From the NCBI GenBank assembly GCA_035480415.1, contig DATIHT010000056.1, positions 1 to 11,071 of the forward strand: a stretch of 11,071 nucleotides of DNA, written 5' to 3'. The DNA comes from DATIHT01 sp035480415 (lineage in GTDB: Bacteria > Patescibacteriota > Microgenomatia > Curtissbacterales > GWA2-41-24). The stretch's first letter is position 1, and each line of letters starts with the position of its first letter. Shown here piece by piece: positions 1-6,109 of this stretch. The position numbers and the translations under genes are program-made. The notes beneath the pieces are model-generated. The model was not told the DNA's origin, did no database searches, and was given only the letters and a program-made list of their open reading frames with translations.

Positions 1-297
1 TTTTTCTTTCCTACTGTAACCAAAATAAGGAATAACTGCCGTTATTTTTTGGGCGCCAGACCTTCGTAGTGCATCTGCAATTAGTGCAAGCTCGATAATG
101 TGCTTGTTAATCGGCCAAGAGGAGGACTGCAGGATAAAAACGTCGGAATTGTTAACTTTGTCTTCGACCCAAACGTCTATTTCACCGTCGCCAAACGTGC
201 CCAGAGACATTTTGCCTAGTGGAATTTTAGATTTTGTGGAAACAGCTTTTGCTAGTGATTTGTTGGAAGAGCCTGCAAATATTCTTGGCGTATTCAT
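1..297 (-). CDS. prs: Ribose-phosphate pyrophosphokinase, N-terminal part (cut by window edge)
   Basis: The first 99 codons are visible; the rest lies beyond position 1. The enzyme transfers pyrophosphate from ATP to ribose-5-phosphate to make PRPP, the cytosolic precursor for nucleotides, histidine and tryptophan. The visible part matches the N-terminal phosphoribosyltransferase-like domain of the family: IFAGSSN at the start, a FGDGE motif in place of the usual FSDGE, VFILQSSS, then ADALRRSGAQ and ITAVIPYFGYSR. The last visible residues read SRKEK where most bacterial enzymes have ARQDR, and the usual P-x-N-D is P-I-N-K, so this is a divergent member. The ATG directly follows the lemA stop codon with no gap and no Shine-Dalgarno, so translation is probably coupled to lemA. 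Family assignment is firm; activity cannot be judged from a fragment. Confidence 0.9.
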   Translation of the reverse strand, partial: MNTPRIFAGSSNKSLAKAVSTKSKIPLGKMSLGTFGDGEIDVWVEDKVNNSDVFILQSSSWPINKHIIELALIADALRRSGAQKITAVIPYFGYSRKEK

Positions 298-852
298 TTA
301 CGAAAGGTCTACTTTAATATCTTCTTTGGCAGTTTCATCTGCTTTAAAAAATTCTTCTTCGCTAAAGCCCATCATACTTGCCAGAATTATGTTTGGGAAA
401 ACTTTAATTTTGGTGTTGTAATCCAAAACATTGGCATTATAAAACTGGCGGCTTGCCGCAATTTTGGTTTCCGTGTCCGAAAGTTCTTCTTGCAACTCTT
501 TAAAATTATCCGAAGCTTTGAGTGTGGGGTATGCTTCTGCTACTGCAAACAAGGTTTTAAGTGCACCGGAAAGCTGATTGTCTGCTTGTGCTGCCGCCTT
601 AGGGCTTTTGGCACTAAGAAGTGCAGACCTTGCTTTGGTAACGTCTTCGAAAACTGCCTTTTCGTGTTTGGCGTAACCTTTTACTGTTTGGACTAAATTG
701 GGAATAAGAGAAGATCTACGCTTGAGTTGGACTTCTATGCCGGACCAGGCTTCTTTTACGCGCATCCTGGCAGTTACTAGACCGTTGTACAGAAACCAAA
801 TAAAAGCGCCTATTACAAGAACTGCACCGATGGCAATTAAAACAGGCGACAT
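298..852 (-). CDS. lemA: LemA family membrane protein
   Basis: This is a 184-residue LemA family protein. Members are anchored by one N-terminal helix with a helical-bundle domain; their molecular role is poorly defined. Residues 4-22 form the membrane segment and are followed by the family hallmark: YNGLV, then VKEAWSGIEVQLKRR, then SLIPNLVQTVKGYAKHE. The C-terminal part has TKIAASRQFYNANVLDYN and KVFPNIILASMMGF, also typical. I chose the ATG at 852 because it gives the usual short N-terminus before the helix; an in-frame TTG at 870 would add six residues but has no supporting ribosome site. A promoter-like pair lies just upstream, with its -10 box only eight bases from this ATG. The stop codon abuts the start of prs, giving a two-gene unit. 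The pairing of LemA with PRPP synthetase has no evident functional reason. Confidence 0.93.
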   Translation of the reverse strand: MSPVLIAIGAVLVIGAFIWFLYNGLVTARMRVKEAWSGIEVQLKRRSSLIPNLVQTVKGYAKHEKAVFEDVTKARSALLSAKSPKAAAQADNQLSGALKTLFAVAEAYPTLKASDNFKELQEELSDTETKIAASRQFYNANVLDYNTKIKVFPNIILASMMGFSEEEFFKADETAKEDIKVDLS

Positions 853-860
853 TAAAGTGT

Positions 861-890
861 ATGATACCAATTTTTGGGCGAAAGTTGCAA
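861..890 (-). promoter_or_regulatory. Candidate lemA-prs promoter, nearly leaderless
   Basis: On the minus strand TTGCAA (885-890) and TATCAT (861-866) are separated by 18 bases, resembling sigma-70 -35 and -10 boxes (4 of 6 and 5 of 6 matches). The -10 box ends eight bases before the lemA ATG at 852, so transcription would start at or within a couple of bases of the start codon. No Shine-Dalgarno is present. This is inferred from sequence alone. Confidence 0.5.
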
Positions 891-932
891 GTTAATCTAG
901 TTTACATTTTTATTTAGTGTAGTACGTATGGA

Positions 933-1013
933 AATTTTCAATTTTTAATTTCTAATTTTTAATCAAATCTCAATGACAAAATTTTAAATTGATTAGATAT
1001 TAGTAATTAGTAA
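933..1013. repeat. AT-rich intergenic repeat region
   Basis: The 161-base spacer between lemA and polX holds an AT-rich block. At 940-968 it contains short tandem variants of AATTTTT. At 993-1013 there are three tandem 7-mers, TTAGATA, TTAGTAA and TTAGTAA, and the following TTA is the complement of the polX stop codon. No open reading frame is credible here. The middle segment (about 961-990) resembles, from memory, dispersed AT-rich intergenic repeats of candidate-phyla genomes. Only one copy lies in this window, so dispersal cannot be shown from the sequence. Confidence 0.45.
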
Positions 1014-2768
1014 TTACTTTACATTGAAGTACGTTTTGAATTTTTCCCAAGGGTAAGTATTTACAATATCTGCCGGTGTTGCCCAGCCGCGGCGTGCTAC
1101 TGACACTCCAAATTTCATATTGTCCATTTGGGAAACTGCGTGTGAATCGCTGTCGATTATCATTTTCACGCCAACTTTCACGGCTTCTCTTACAAGAATG
1201 TCCGGCAGATCCATTCTGTTTGGCCACGCATTAATTTCTAAAATCGTGTCTGTTTTTTTACATTCTGAAAAAATAAGCGGCCAGTCTGCCTCGTAAGAAG
1301 GTCTTTGGTTCAAAAGTCTGCCTGTAGGGTGGGAAATTATCTGTACATAGGGAGAATGAATGGCTGTTAACAGGCGTTTTGTTATAGATTTTTTGTCTTG
1401 TCTGTGGCTTGAATGAATGCCCGCAATTGCTCCATCTAATAATTTTAGGCCTTCTTCGGGCACAGATAGTTCGCCGTTTGTTAATATATCGATCTCGAGT
1501 AAATTTAGTACTTTGATGTTTTTGTTCGAGGACTTTAATTGCTCGATTGCCTCTGTTCTTTTTTCTATTAATTTAACAATCTGGGCATTTGTGTGTGTAG
1601 AAACACCAGGAGAGTGATCCGAAAGCCCCACATAGTCGTAGCCGAGTTCTTTTGCCCGCTCTACAATTTCCTTCATAGAACCTGTGCCTAAATCGTGGCT
1701 GGGTTCTATTGGATAGCTGGAGTGTAAATGTAAATCGCCTTTTATGTCTTTGATATCTACTACTTTTGGTAATTTATGCTCAAGAGCGGCTTCTACCTCT
1801 CCAGTATCTTCGCGCAGTTCAGGTGCCGGGTAATCCATGCCGAGGAATTTGTAAAACTCTTCTTCTGTTTTGAATTCCTTGATTTTGCCTTTAACCTTGA
1901 TGCCAAAATCCGAAACCGACCAGCCTTTTTTAATTGCGTACTCACGTAGGTGGATATTATGGTTTTTCGAACCTGTAAAGTGCTGCAGAAGGGCACCAAA
2001 TGCCTTGGTTTTTTCTACCATCAAATCTACCTGCATACCGCTATACAAAAGAGCAGAAGATTTACGCGGGCCGGCGCCCAAAACCCTGCTAATTTCTTTA
2101 AATTTTTGGAAATGGTCGATTATGCCTTTTGGGTTGTTGGAAGCAACTGCAATGTCAATATCGCCAACTGTAGAAACCATTCTGCGCAAGGAACCCAAAG
2201 GTTCTGCCCGTTCACAGTCTTTGTGGGCACGCAAATGCTTTAGGATTCGCTCGCATGTTGCAAAAGCTTCCGGCATTAGGTATCTTCTGCCTTTTTCGGC
2301 GGCTTTTGCTTCTCCGAGTGCTGTTAAGATGTCTTTTTCACTCTTTTCACCAAAGCCTTCCAGGCTGCGGATTTTACCTGCTTTTGCCGCATCTTCCAGT
2401 TCTTTGCGAGATTTTACGTTGAGTGCTTTTGCCAGCTTAAAAGCGCTTTTTGGCCCAAGACCGCCTACTCCAAGCAAACTAAACATGCCTGGCGGCAGAT
2501 CGCGCTTAAGAGCTTCGAAATGTTTTACTTTGCCACTTTTGAAGAGTTCGTCTAAGTGTTTTTGGATAGAAGCACCAATGCCTGGTACGGCATCCAGCTT
2601 ATTTTGTTCCCAAAGGTCGTGAAGTTCGCTAGTTGCATGTTCTGCCGAAGTTGCAGCGTTTTCGTAGGCGATAACTTTGAAGCGATTTTCGCCTTTCGCC
2701 TGGTAGGCAGCAGCTACCTGGTTAAAAAGTTCTGCAATTTCTTTGTTTGATATAAACTTGCTACCCAC
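1014..2768 (-). CDS. polX: DNA polymerase X family protein with C-terminal PHP domain (PolX)
   Basis: This is a 584-residue bacterial PolX, a repair polymerase fused to a PHP metal-dependent phosphoesterase that in characterised relatives gives 3'-5' exonuclease or AP-endonuclease activity. Numbered from GTG 2768, an N-terminal helical domain is followed by helix-hairpin-helix DNA-binding motifs near 62-73, 99-112 and 136-148. The polymerase core has GSLRR, then GDIDIAV with metal-binding D203 and D205, the third aspartate D248 in QVDLMV, and HFTGSKNHN. The PHP domain keeps all nine expected metal ligands: H347 and H349 (DLHLHS), D384-H385 (SDHS), E425 (EIDIL), H452 (GIHSS), H480 (SHPTGR), and D541 with H543 (DSDSHA). 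Both active sites therefore look intact and the length is normal. The GTG start is chosen because a perfect TATAAT sits six bases upstream; an in-frame TTG at 2786 lies upstream of that box and is unlikely. The gene is divergent from tRNA-Asp. Confidence 0.96.
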   Translation of the reverse strand: MGSKFISNKEIAELFNQVAAAYQAKGENRFKVIAYENAATSAEHATSELHDLWEQNKLDAVPGIGASIQKHLDELFKSGKVKHFEALKRDLPPGMFSLLGVGGLGPKSAFKLAKALNVKSRKELEDAAKAGKIRSLEGFGEKSEKDILTALGEAKAAEKGRRYLMPEAFATCERILKHLRAHKDCERAEPLGSLRRMVSTVGDIDIAVASNNPKGIIDHFQKFKEISRVLGAGPRKSSALLYSGMQVDLMVEKTKAFGALLQHFTGSKNHNIHLREYAIKKGWSVSDFGIKVKGKIKEFKTEEEFYKFLGMDYPAPELREDTGEVEAALEHKLPKVVDIKDIKGDLHLHSSYPIEPSHDLGTGSMKEIVERAKELGYDYVGLSDHSPGVSTHTNAQIVKLIEKRTEAIEQLKSSNKNIKVLNLLEIDILTNGELSVPEEGLKLLDGAIAGIHSSHRQDKKSITKRLLTAIHSPYVQIISHPTGRLLNQRPSYEADWPLIFSECKKTDTILEINAWPNRMDLPDILVREAVKVGVKMIIDSDSHAVSQMDNMKFGVSVARRGWATPADIVNTYPWEKFKTYFNVK

Positions 2769-2774
2769 AAATAG

Positions 2775-2780
2775 ATTATA
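2775..2780 (-). promoter_or_regulatory. polX -10 box for a predicted leaderless transcript
   Basis: A perfect TATAAT on the minus strand is followed by CTATTT and then the GTG at 2768-2766. The six-base gap places the expected transcription start on the first base of the start codon. There is no convincing -35 box and no Shine-Dalgarno sequence. Confidence 0.6.
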
Positions 2781-2797
2781 TCGCAAATCGTGGTAAA

Positions 2798-2827
2798 TTG
2801 ACCTTAACCTTCTATTTCTAGTAAACT
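2798..2827 (+). promoter_or_regulatory. Candidate tRNA-Asp promoter
   Basis: TTGACC (2798-2803) and TAAACT (2822-2827) are separated by 18 bases. The -35 box matches consensus at five of six positions and the -10 box at four. The expected start near 2834 leaves a short 5' leader before the tRNA at 2847. The site lies in the divergent region shared with polX. Confidence 0.5.
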
Positions 2828-2846
2828 ACGAAGACATAATTTGCGG

Positions 2847-2920
2847 GGGATCGTAGCTCAGTTGGTTAGAGCGCTTCCCTGTCACGGAAGAGGTCGGGGG
2901 TTCGAGTCCCCTCGGTCCCG
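2847..2920 (+). tRNA. tRNA-Asp (anticodon GTC)
   Basis: The cloverleaf folds fully. The acceptor GGGATCG pairs with CGGTCCC with one G-U pair. The D arm is GCTC/GAGC and the anticodon stem CTTCC/GGAAG encloses loop CTGTCAC with anticodon GTC. The T arm has the TTCGA loop. Discriminator G73 is the known aspartate identity base. CCA is not encoded, since the sequence continues CATTTTT, so a CCA-adding enzyme is needed. The T-run after the tRNA (2923-2927) may help end transcription. Confidence 0.97.
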
Positions 2921-2931
2921 CATTTTTACCC

Positions 2932-2951
2932 TATAATATTTGTGCTATAAT
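2932..2951 (+). promoter_or_regulatory. Tandem TATAAT boxes before the 324-residue protein gene
   Basis: Two perfect TATAAT hexamers lie at 2932-2937 and 2946-2951. The second is followed by CCCCGA and then the ATG at 2958, a six-base gap that predicts a leaderless mRNA starting at the A of ATG. The first box would give a start 14 bases upstream. No Shine-Dalgarno is present, and the -35 region overlaps the tRNA 3' flank and is weak. Confidence 0.6.
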
Positions 2952-2957
2952 CCCCGA

Positions 2958-3932
2958 ATGATTACTCCTGAACAATTGCACACCACTGCAGATGGAGCCA
3001 CTTCATCTGAGAGCATGAACCGTGCTTTTACTTATCTTACCCAAGCCTTCAGAAATAATGCTTATGCGGCTGGCTGGTTTGACTCTCTTGATTCAAACTT
3101 AGAAGGATTAAAGACCATTGGTGTCCATGCGGATCAATTTTTACATTCAGATGGTGAAGTTCTAGAAGGGGGATATGAGAACGAAAAAATATACAAGAGA
3201 GCTGAGCAGGGAGCAGTTAGTTACGAATACAGAAATTTTAAGATACCATTTGTTGCTCCTATTTCAGAATATGGAAGAGGATGGGCGGAAAGATTGTTAA
3301 CTGCTGCCGCTACAAATGCCCACGCATCGATCGACCCTGATAGTCGTGTCAACGTTCTGGACGAAATTACGTTCATTAACGATCATTTTGAGAAGGATCT
3401 GAATGCATATGCATTCTATAGATCAACCCACGATTCCCATTTAAGTGTTGCTTTAGGACAAGGTGCGTTTGGCCCACATTTAACTCTTTTGGAAGCACAT
3501 CAATCAACACTTTTTGCCGCCGGTTTTATGACCGCTTATAAGGTTTCTGGTTATGAAAACAGCCCAGGTTCGTTGCTGGCTGATTTGGCGAAACATCGAA
3601 TGTTTTCAAAATTAGCGCTATCGATGCCTCCCCACGTGACTGCAAACATGGGAACAAGAGGCTATTTGTTTACTAAACCAACAATAATAGTAGATGAAAC
3701 TGGAAATCTGGCACTGCGTCCTGATATCGTAAATTTCTTGGCAAAACATGAAAACAAAGGGCATAGTGCAGGTGCAAGCAAACCGCTGAATGCACCTGGA
3801 TGTCCAGTCGGTAGAGTAATCCCCGGAGAGGAAATTTCCGGCGTTGATATTCAAGCAGGACTTTTTGCAAGAACCGTTGCTGTTCAAGAAAGACAATTTC
3901 TGAGATATAAACAAAGTCTGGATTTATTCTGA
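2958..3932 (+). CDS. Unknown 324-residue protein with a single cysteine in a GCPVGR motif
   Basis: I do not recognise this protein. It has no signal peptide or membrane segment and looks like a soluble, mostly helical protein with aromatic and histidine-rich stretches (STHDSHLSV, AFGPHLTLLEAHQS). Its only cysteine is C282, in a Gly/Pro-rich stretch reading LNAPGCPVGRVIPGEE near the C-terminus, after a run of charged and small residues (KHENKGHSAGAS). A lone cysteine there could be a cofactor ligand or catalytic thiol, but that is speculation. The start is the ATG at 2958, six bases after a perfect TATAAT; an in-frame TTG at 2940 lies upstream of that box. The gene follows tRNA-Asp by 37 bases. 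The 91-base gap after it has no gene and no convincing terminator. Coding potential is well supported by length and normal composition. Confidence 0.85.
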   Translation: MITPEQLHTTADGATSSESMNRAFTYLTQAFRNNAYAAGWFDSLDSNLEGLKTIGVHADQFLHSDGEVLEGGYENEKIYKRAEQGAVSYEYRNFKIPFVAPISEYGRGWAERLLTAAATNAHASIDPDSRVNVLDEITFINDHFEKDLNAYAFYRSTHDSHLSVALGQGAFGPHLTLLEAHQSTLFAAGFMTAYKVSGYENSPGSLLADLAKHRMFSKLALSMPPHVTANMGTRGYLFTKPTIIVDETGNLALRPDIVNFLAKHENKGHSAGASKPLNAPGCPVGRVIPGEEISGVDIQAGLFARTVAVQERQFLRYKQSLDLF

Positions 3933-4012
3933 AGTGATTTTTCCCCTTTAAAAAAACTTTCGCTTGTGCTAATTTGAATCTATCCTTAGTTCTGCCTCAA
4001 TTTCCTGCCTGG

Positions 4013-4019
4013 AAGGAGG
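4013..4019 (+). promoter_or_regulatory. Strong Shine-Dalgarno of the LysM gene
   Basis: AAGGAGG lies four bases before the ATG at 4024 and decides that start over the TTG at 4021. It is the only strong Shine-Dalgarno in the window, and contrasts with the leaderless-type starts of several other genes. It shows that canonical ribosome recruitment is also used. Confidence 0.8.
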
Positions 4020-4023
4020 ATTG

Positions 4024-4575
4024 ATGCCAAAATCATTTAAAAAATTCCTCTCTGGAAAAATAGACTGGCAAGAGTCTTACCCAAGTATTGTACTTGGAGC
4101 AATTATCGTTGTAATTTTGGGCCTTTTGGTTGCCAATTATATTTCCAGGCGCGGACAAGTAACGGAACAAGCTGTTCAAACCCAGCAAACCCAAGAGCAA
4201 GCAATGGCACCCCAAGCGGGTAAAGAATACACAATTCAAAAAGACGATTCTCTTGCTAAAATTTCCGAAGCTGTATATGGAAGTCAGGAAATGTGGCCAA
4301 CAATTGCTGTGGTAAATAATGTTACCAATGCAAACAGAATTCTTGTTGGAGATAAGCTTCAGCTTCCTGCAAAGGAAGAGGTAGAACAAAAACAAGCTAT
4401 GATGACACAGACTTCGTATGAAGTTCAGCAAGGAGATACATATTTCACAATTGCTGAAAAAATGTACGGCGACGGTTCACAGTGGGCACGTTTATACAGA
4501 GCGAACGGTGCGAGAAGACTTCCAAATGGCAACCCATTGGTCTTTTCCGGAACGACAATTACTGTACCTCGATAA
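4024..4575 (+). CDS. Membrane-anchored protein with two LysM domains
   Basis: This is a 183-residue protein with a short cytoplasmic N-terminus, one membrane segment at about residues 22-42 (rich in I, V, L and G), a Gln-rich linker (about 46-67) and two LysM repeats. The first (about 69-114) begins KEYTIQKDDSLAKISEAVYG and ends DKLQLP. The second (about 133-182) begins YEVQQGDTYFTIAEKMYGDG and ends TTITVPR. LysM domains bind N-acetylglucosamine-containing polymers such as peptidoglycan, so the protein probably sits outside the membrane on the cell wall. No catalytic domain follows the repeats, so it is a binding or scaffold protein rather than a hydrolase by itself. It starts at an ATG behind a strong AAGGAGG. 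The tRNA-Gly gene follows 40 bases after the stop. Confidence 0.93.
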   Translation: MPKSFKKFLSGKIDWQESYPSIVLGAIIVVILGLLVANYISRRGQVTEQAVQTQQTQEQAMAPQAGKEYTIQKDDSLAKISEAVYGSQEMWPTIAVVNNVTNANRILVGDKLQLPAKEEVEQKQAMMTQTSYEVQQGDTYFTIAEKMYGDGSQWARLYRANGARRLPNGNPLVFSGTTITVPR

Positions 4576-4596
4576 GTTTGTGAATTGTTGATAAAC

Positions 4597-4602
4597 TATA
4601 AA
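4597..4602 (+). promoter_or_regulatory. Candidate tRNA-Gly -10 box
   Basis: TATAAA matches the -10 consensus at five of six positions and would start transcription near 4609, about seven bases before the tRNA. I find no good -35 box at normal spacing, so the tRNA may instead depend on read-through from the LysM gene. Confidence 0.35.
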
Positions 4603-4619
4603 CCGCAAGTTTTTTGCGG
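4603..4619 (+). other. Hairpin overlapping the tRNA-Gly 5' end
   Basis: CCGCAA (4603-4608) and TTGCGG (4614-4619) form a perfect 6-bp stem with a five-base loop. The right arm includes the first four bases of the mature tRNA acceptor. In a transcript coming from upstream this would compete with acceptor stem pairing at the RNase P site. It would not form fully if transcription starts near 4609. Confidence 0.4.
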
Positions 4620-4687
4620 GTGTGGTTTAGTGGTATGACGTCCCCTTCCCAAGGGGAAGATCGTGGGTTCGATTCCCATCACCCGCT
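4616..4687 (+). tRNA. tRNA-Gly (anticodon CCC)
   Basis: The acceptor GCGGGTG pairs perfectly with CACCCGC. The anticodon stem TCCCC/GGGGA encloses loop TTCCCAA, giving anticodon CCC for the GGG codon. The T arm GTGGG/CCCAT has the TTCGATT loop. The D stem is weak, with a T-T mismatch and a G-U pair. The discriminator is T73, usual for bacterial glycine tRNAs. CCA is not encoded. This is a single-codon isoacceptor and gives no sign of UGA reading. Confidence 0.95.
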
Positions 4688-4721
4688 CAAACGTAGCAAC
4701 CAATTAAGAACTATTAATGTC

Positions 4722-5297
4722 ATGAGTATTACTTGGGAAGATATTATTTTGGAAACTCTCCCCTTTCGTCAAGAAATATTAGATTGGTGTAAAGCTCATC
4801 CTGAGTTCCAGAAGGGTTTAAAGGCTTTAGCCTCAGAAAGGTTTCTTCATCTTGGAGTGGTGATTATTTCTTATCCAGTAGGAACAAACGATGAGGTGCT
4901 GGGGATTTATGCTTACGACTATAAAAATAATCCATCTTTGTTTAAGCAAGATTTTATTGTAGATGTTGATGGAAAACATAAAGAATTTATTTTATATACC
5001 GGATTCCCTGATAAAGGAACTCAAAATTCAAAATATGTTAAGCATATAAATAATTTCCTTTCTAAATATGGCAAAAATCGAGCCTATGCTGGCACCCATC
5101 ATTTAACCTTTGAGGAATTACCTGCCGATTCAGAAATAAGGAAGAGAGCGAAAAAAATGATCCAACGAGCAAAAGACCTTCCTGAAGATGTTACTCATCC
5201 TCCTCAACAAATGCTTGAAGATTACCTTATTAAAATAAAAGAGGCAAAGAGAAATGGTTTCACAAACACTAGAAAGCTAGACGGGAGTTTAGATTAA
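4722..5297 (+). CDS. Unknown 191-residue protein downstream of tRNA-Gly
   Basis: I do not recognise this protein. It is soluble, without a signal peptide or membrane segment. The N-terminal part is helical (ITWEDIILETLPFRQEILDWC), the middle looks like an alpha/beta region with several beta strands (HLGVVIISYPV, VLGIYAYDY, DFIVDVDGKHKEFILYTGF), and the C-terminal third is charged and helical (about residues 140-180). The start is the ATG at 4722; the frame stays open upstream through the tRNA gene, so earlier starts are excluded. There is no Shine-Dalgarno, and a TATTAA at 4712-4717 is too close to the ATG to fit a leaderless start. The gene may be read from the tRNA transcript, 34 bases upstream. 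It converges on the DGTHR-motif gene, with 48 bases between the stops and no clear terminator. Confidence 0.75.
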   Translation: MSITWEDIILETLPFRQEILDWCKAHPEFQKGLKALASERFLHLGVVIISYPVGTNDEVLGIYAYDYKNNPSLFKQDFIVDVDGKHKEFILYTGFPDKGTQNSKYVKHINNFLSKYGKNRAYAGTHHLTFEELPADSEIRKRAKKMIQRAKDLPEDVTHPPQQMLEDYLIKIKEAKRNGFTNTRKLDGSLD

Positions 5298-5345
5298 ACA
5301 GGTATCCTTAGGAAAAGGAAAATTGACGAAGGTGCTAGAGAAAGG

Positions 5346-6002
5346 CTACCAGAGATAACCTTCACTCGCCACTTTATTTAGCTCTGCGATACTTTCTTCA
5401 TATTTTTCCCATTCCGACACCCATACACATTTAGATAAGTCGGATGAGATGCCTAAGTAAGCTTTAGTCCCCGGAATGTTACCCTTAATTGCTAACAAGC
5501 TAGATCTGTGGGTTCCATCAATAATGGTAAATGGTCCATCTTCTGAAGAGCTAATCATTATGATATCTTGAACAGCTTTCCCTTCTTTTTTTAGCATTTT
5601 ATCTATTTTGGCTTTATGGTCTGCTGCACCAGGTGGAAAATTGGAAATACGATGACCGTGTCCACTTGATAAGTTATTAGGCACATCTGCTAATTTAAAG
5701 GTTTTTCCTGTGTCTATAAACCAGTCCCATATGGCAAGTAAATACAAATTCTCTAAATCTTTTTCTTCGATTTCGACTTCGTGCCAAATTACATTTGTGG
5801 GTACGCTATCCATTATTGGTCTTCGACCGTATACATCTAAAATCGTATTTTCTCGCTGCTCATTCTCTGCTGGATTATTAAAATCTGGATTTTCAATTAG
5901 ACCCAACTGTTCGGAGCTTAATTTTTCTTTCATTCTGTAGAGTTCGCTCTTAAGCCATGCACCGTAGACTCTATCTTTAGAAGAAGTACTAACAATTTTC
6001 AT
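5346..6002 (-). CDS. Protein with ParB/sulfiredoxin-like DGTHR motif
   Basis: This 218-residue soluble protein is not a family I can name. Its clearest feature is TIIDGTHRSSLLA with DGTHR at residues 162-166, followed by a short strand region (IPGTKAYLGIS). The pattern hydrophobic-hydrophobic-D-G-x-H-R plus a small helix is the nucleotide-binding signature of the ParB/sulfiredoxin-like fold, which includes ParB CTPases, Srx and related nucleases or kinases. A second conserved-looking stretch, SGHGHR (113-118), lies upstream. A GKT triplet near residue 100 is not a Walker A motif. I chose the ATG at 6002: an extended -10 (TGCTAAAAT) ends seven bases before it and overlaps the alternative ATG at 6011, which would therefore lie upstream of transcription. 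It may be an enzyme or nucleotide-dependent regulator; it is shorter than chromosomal ParB and has no visible HTH. Confidence 0.75.
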   Translation of the reverse strand: MKIVSTSSKDRVYGAWLKSELYRMKEKLSSEQLGLIENPDFNNPAENEQRENTILDVYGRRPIMDSVPTNVIWHEVEIEEKDLENLYLLAIWDWFIDTGKTFKLADVPNNLSSGHGHRISNFPPGAADHKAKIDKMLKKEGKAVQDIIMISSSEDGPFTIIDGTHRSSLLAIKGNIPGTKAYLGISSDLSKCVWVSEWEKYEESIAELNKVASEGYLW

Positions 6003-6009
6003 CAAAACC

Positions 6010-6018
6010 ATTTTAGCA
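6010..6018 (-). promoter_or_regulatory. Extended -10 promoter of the DGTHR-motif gene
   Basis: The minus strand reads TGC-TAAAAT, an extended -10 with five of six matches. Seven bases later comes the ATG at 6002, so the mRNA would be leaderless or nearly so. No good -35 box is seen, which is common for extended -10 promoters. Confidence 0.5.
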
Positions 6019-6035
6019 GACTAGTAGATTGATTG

Positions 6036-6066
6036 CTAGACTTACTAACAGATCTCGAGAGTCTAG
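6036..6066. repeat. Inverted repeat upstream of the DGTHR-motif gene
   Basis: CTAGACT (6036-6042) and AGTCTAG (6060-6066) are perfect 7-bp inverted arms separated by 17 bases, and the spacer ends in an 8-bp palindrome, TCTCGAGA (6053-6060). The repeat lies about 20-50 bases upstream of the -10 box of the minus-strand gene, where an operator could sit. It has no T-run, so it is not a classical terminator for the gene ending at 6110. Confidence 0.4.
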
Positions 6067-6109
6067 TGGGTGCTTTTAGGCGTTGAATTGTAGAATCAAA
6101 TCAGAAGCA

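Noticed and set aside
1870..2622. A 250-codon open frame on the plus strand inside polX
   Set aside because: It lies entirely antisense to polX, whose motifs are intact; its translation is Ser/Arg/Leu/Phe-rich, typical of a shadow frame.
2769..2786. TTG start giving a six-residue longer PolX
   Set aside because: The TATAAT used for transcription lies inside that extension, and there is no Shine-Dalgarno.
2798..2803. A shared -35 element for the divergent polX and tRNA-Asp promoters
   Set aside because: The hexamer is a good -35 only on the plus strand; on the minus strand it reads GGTCAA and does not match consensus.
3933..3970. Possible terminator after the 324-residue protein gene
   Set aside because: The complementary T and A runs pair only imperfectly and there is no GC-rich stem followed by a T-run.
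4616..4687. tRNA-Gly as a hint of UGA-to-glycine recoding, as in some candidate phyla
   Set aside because: The anticodon is CCC, not TCA, and TGA ends several genes here (helicase, the 145-residue, 324-residue and 128-residue proteins).
4614..4721. An N-terminal extension of the 191-residue protein through tRNA-Gly
   Set aside because: The frame is open but would translate the tRNA gene; the first sensible start is ATG 4722.
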